From Emydura subglobosa (taxonomy: Eukaryota; Chordata; Testudines; Chelidae): a DNA stretch of 64,000 nucleotides. Position 1 is the stretch's first letter. The number at the start of each line of letters is the position of its first letter. A model generated the notes under the pieces. It was not told the DNA's origin and made no database searches. It was given only the letters and a program-made list of their open reading frames with translations. Positions 61,771-64,000 of this stretch are shown here, piece by piece. The translations under genes were made by a program, and so were the position numbers. Location: the NCBI GenBank assembly GCA_007922225.1, contig ML679961.1, positions 61,507,430 to 61,571,429 of the forward strand, given 5' to 3'.

Positions 61771-63734
61771 TTTGTCATGTGTTGGCCAGTCCCAATGGCT
61801 TCTTACCATAGTAATCTAATACCAGTCAATAGAATCCTGGGAGGTCTTGGGCTGGTGGCAAAAGAGAGCGCAAACTGAGAATCTTGGTTTTCAGGGGAAA
61901 GGTGATGAAGGGGATGCAAGTGTTTTGCACCAGTGTTTGTGGGGAAAATACTGCAGTCTCAAATGAAGTTGCATGCTCTCAGGCACACAGTGAGTGCAGA
62001 ATGTCACCCAGAGGGAGTGGTGAGTGTGTCTCAGAATGATGGGCTGGGTGAAAATATTATGAAACCACCTGTACCAAGAACAGCCAAAATCTTGAGTCAT
62101 CATTTCAGAGAGACAAAAGCCCTCCCTTTGCATATGCCAGTGGGGTGGTGATAGGGATGGGTTATATGGGATGAGAGAGACACCTCATTATAATGCCTGG
62201 GGGATCAAACACTGCAAATCTCTTGCCTTTTTGTCATAAGCATCTTCTTAGAACTGAACATCCAAGAGTAGGAGAAAAATATCTATTTCTGTTAGTTCCT
62301 GCAAATTTCTTTCCTTTTTCAGCCATTCACACTACCTCCACGTTGCCTGTTGCAACTGTGTGGGGCCTAATTGGCATTTACACTATGCTGCTAGGTACTG
62401 GAGTTCATTTACTATTGGTGGCTAGAGATTAGGGTTACAGGTTTGGGAGCCAGTGCATTCTTATCAGAGAGCTCTTCATGTTATTTTCTCGATCTTCCTC
62501 TGAAAAGTGTGACCCCTTTTAAAAAAAACTCTGAAGTGACTGTATTGTTACTATGTGTGTCTCTATAGATTTATTTGATATGGTATGTTTGAGGATGCCC
62601 TTTGCTCACACCTAAAGTGCTTGATACTTGTCAGACCTTTTTGGGGTCGGAGGGGATGGGGTGGGGTGGGAGGGGAAGCTTACACTTTAAACCTTGATTT
62701 TTTTGTTGAGGGAAATGAGCACCGATTCAAGTTGATGAGTATTTGAACCCAGGACGGTCCCAAATCTCTTTACATTTCTAGATAATCCTGGTCCAATTTC
62801 TCCTAAGGGAACCAACTCACTTTCAAAACCCTCAGAAAAATAGTCTTGATAAAGCTACAAGACAGCACAGGTTCAGAAAGCCTATCCATTTGTCCTCCAT
62901 AGAAACATACTCGATATTTTCCCCCAGTTTGCAGATATGTGAAGACTCAGTGTTCTAGATCTACAGCTGACATAAATCAGCATAATTCCATTGAAGTTAA
63001 TGGAGCTCTAATTTATATCTGCTGAAGATCTGGCCTGCTATGTCTAGCAAGATTTGCTGGGTAGGAAAACTGAGAATAAAAATCCTGTATTTGGGAGAAG
63101 AAAGAGAGAAGAGGGTGTTGTATGTTTGGGACCTCTTGACTTTACATGACTTCTTGGATTTTCATACACATCTGCAAGAATATATTCCAAGCATCCTGTA
63201 CTGTTATTAGTGTCTTGTACTGTGATTTGTTAGCAGTGTTGACAACTTACCTAGCTAATATTCTGTTGCAACTTAGAGAAAGTGTAAGCTATTTAAGAAA
63301 ACAGGATGTGAAAACTTGTATGTACATTTTTTATACTAAAGCACTTCAATTAAAAATGTGGGAAAAAAGCTGTGCCTGGGGCTTTTATTACGTGTTTAAA
63401 CAGATGTGTGGAACCAGAGAGCCATGGTTCTTTTCATGAATGCTTCACTGTTTACTTCAGTTTCTTCAGACAGAGAAGGGCAAAGTCTAGATCAAAACTC
63501 CAAATGTTGAAGTTTATTCAGCAAGCAGTAGCCTTCAGTCACACCTGCTCTGTGTTCATTACCAGCAAGTTGAGCCTGAGACAAAACCCCAGAACTGAAC
63601 ACACCCAGACATTGGGGAAATTCAGATCTAGATCCTGAACTTTGTGGCTCAGTCCCATCTCTAAGTGGTGACCAATGCCACTCTGTGAAAATATAGCACA
63701 GCTGATAACTAAGGACTTTTCTATGTGGTGCCAT

Positions 63735-63935
63735 GATGCAGACTACAGTGGTGTATCTGCCCTGTGTAGATCTTGCTAGTGTGAACTAACAGGTACCTTG
63801 TTCATGTTGATGTAGTCAATACCTTTTAGTTTGAGTGAGAAGGGACTACATGGGGCAGTTACAGAGCAACACTGTAGAGCACGCTGCAATTCGCACCCTT
63901 GTCATCTATACCACAGTGCTGTGTAGAAAGAGTCC
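63735..63935. repeat. Possible dispersed repeat at window end
   Basis: Contains CTGCCCTGTGTAGATCTTGC, TAGTGTGAACTAACAGGTAC and CCACAGTGCTGTGTAGAAAG, wording similar to reptile MITEs of the GTGTAGA type. Weakly supported. Confidence 0.3.
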
Positions 63936-64000
63936 TAAGAAGTATTCAGTGAGCTAATGTATCTTCAGTTTTATGGTGAGCTAACTTAGCAGTTAACTAA

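Larger units (their letters stand above)
47001..64000. other. Downstream intergenic region, no gene recognised
   Basis: No exon of a neighbouring gene was recognised on either strand. In mammals the tail-to-tail neighbour of DPF3 is RGS6, so its 3' end might be expected on the minus strand further on, but I see none of its coding sequence. Named content: CR1 copies at 49.5-51.2 kb, MIR-like pieces, MITEs at 53.1 and 60.6 kb, and a 12-bp tandem duplication at 61.73 kb. The stretches 47000-49200, 51200-53100 and 56200-60600 hold nothing I can name. Confidence 0.7.

Noticed and set aside
47001..64000. Possible 3' exons of RGS6, the expected tail-to-tail neighbour
   Set aside because: No recognisable RGS-domain or C-terminal coding sequence was seen on the minus strand; the gene probably starts beyond the window.

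Overview
The window is vertebrate nuclear DNA from an amniote, most likely a turtle. It is AT-rich and intron-dominated, with no operons, CRISPR arrays or prokaryotic features. The repeats point to a reptile: CR1 LINE 3' ends, a Penelope-like element with a GIY-YIG endonuclease, hAT-type MITEs, and MIR/CORE-SINE-like fragments. The turtle assignment rests on recognising these families, not on a database search.

The only gene I can support is the 3' half of DPF3 (D4, zinc and double PHD fingers family 3) on the + strand. It encodes a subunit of the BAF (SWI/SNF) chromatin-remodelling complex. Six exons are present. Exon 61-198 carries most of the C2H2 zinc finger, and 12014-12142 carries the first half of PHD1. 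Exon 14927-15132 is the alternative last coding exon of the short isoform (DPF3a) and has its own stop and poly(A) signal. Exons 41840-41952, 43971-44052 and 46067-46137 finish the tandem PHD fingers of the long isoform (DPF3b). All junctions are GT-AG and phase-compatible. The upstream exons lie outside the window.

Region by region: 199-12013 is an intron with an 821-bp hAT element, MITE copies, two CR1 fragments, the Penelope-like remnant and a tandem duplication. 12143-14926 is a short intron to the DPF3a exon. 15133-41839 is DPF3a 3' UTR followed by about 26 kb of intron with microsatellites and old repeats. 41953-43970 and 44053-46066 are short introns holding a CR1 copy and a possible DIRS-like retroelement remnant. 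46138-64000 is DPF3b 3' UTR and intergenic sequence with a CR1 reverse-transcriptase pseudogene and several MITEs. No exon of a neighbouring gene was recognised there.

The two isoforms come from one splice choice after the exon ending at 12142. Joining to 14927 cuts PHD1 in half and appends an acidic, serine-rich tail. Joining to 41840 completes both PHD fingers, which read acetylated histone H3. I found no undescribed biological system. The best leads are the splice switch, the Penelope-like element with a hammerhead-like motif and a 35-nt inverted junction, and a possible DIRS-like remnant with inverted ends.
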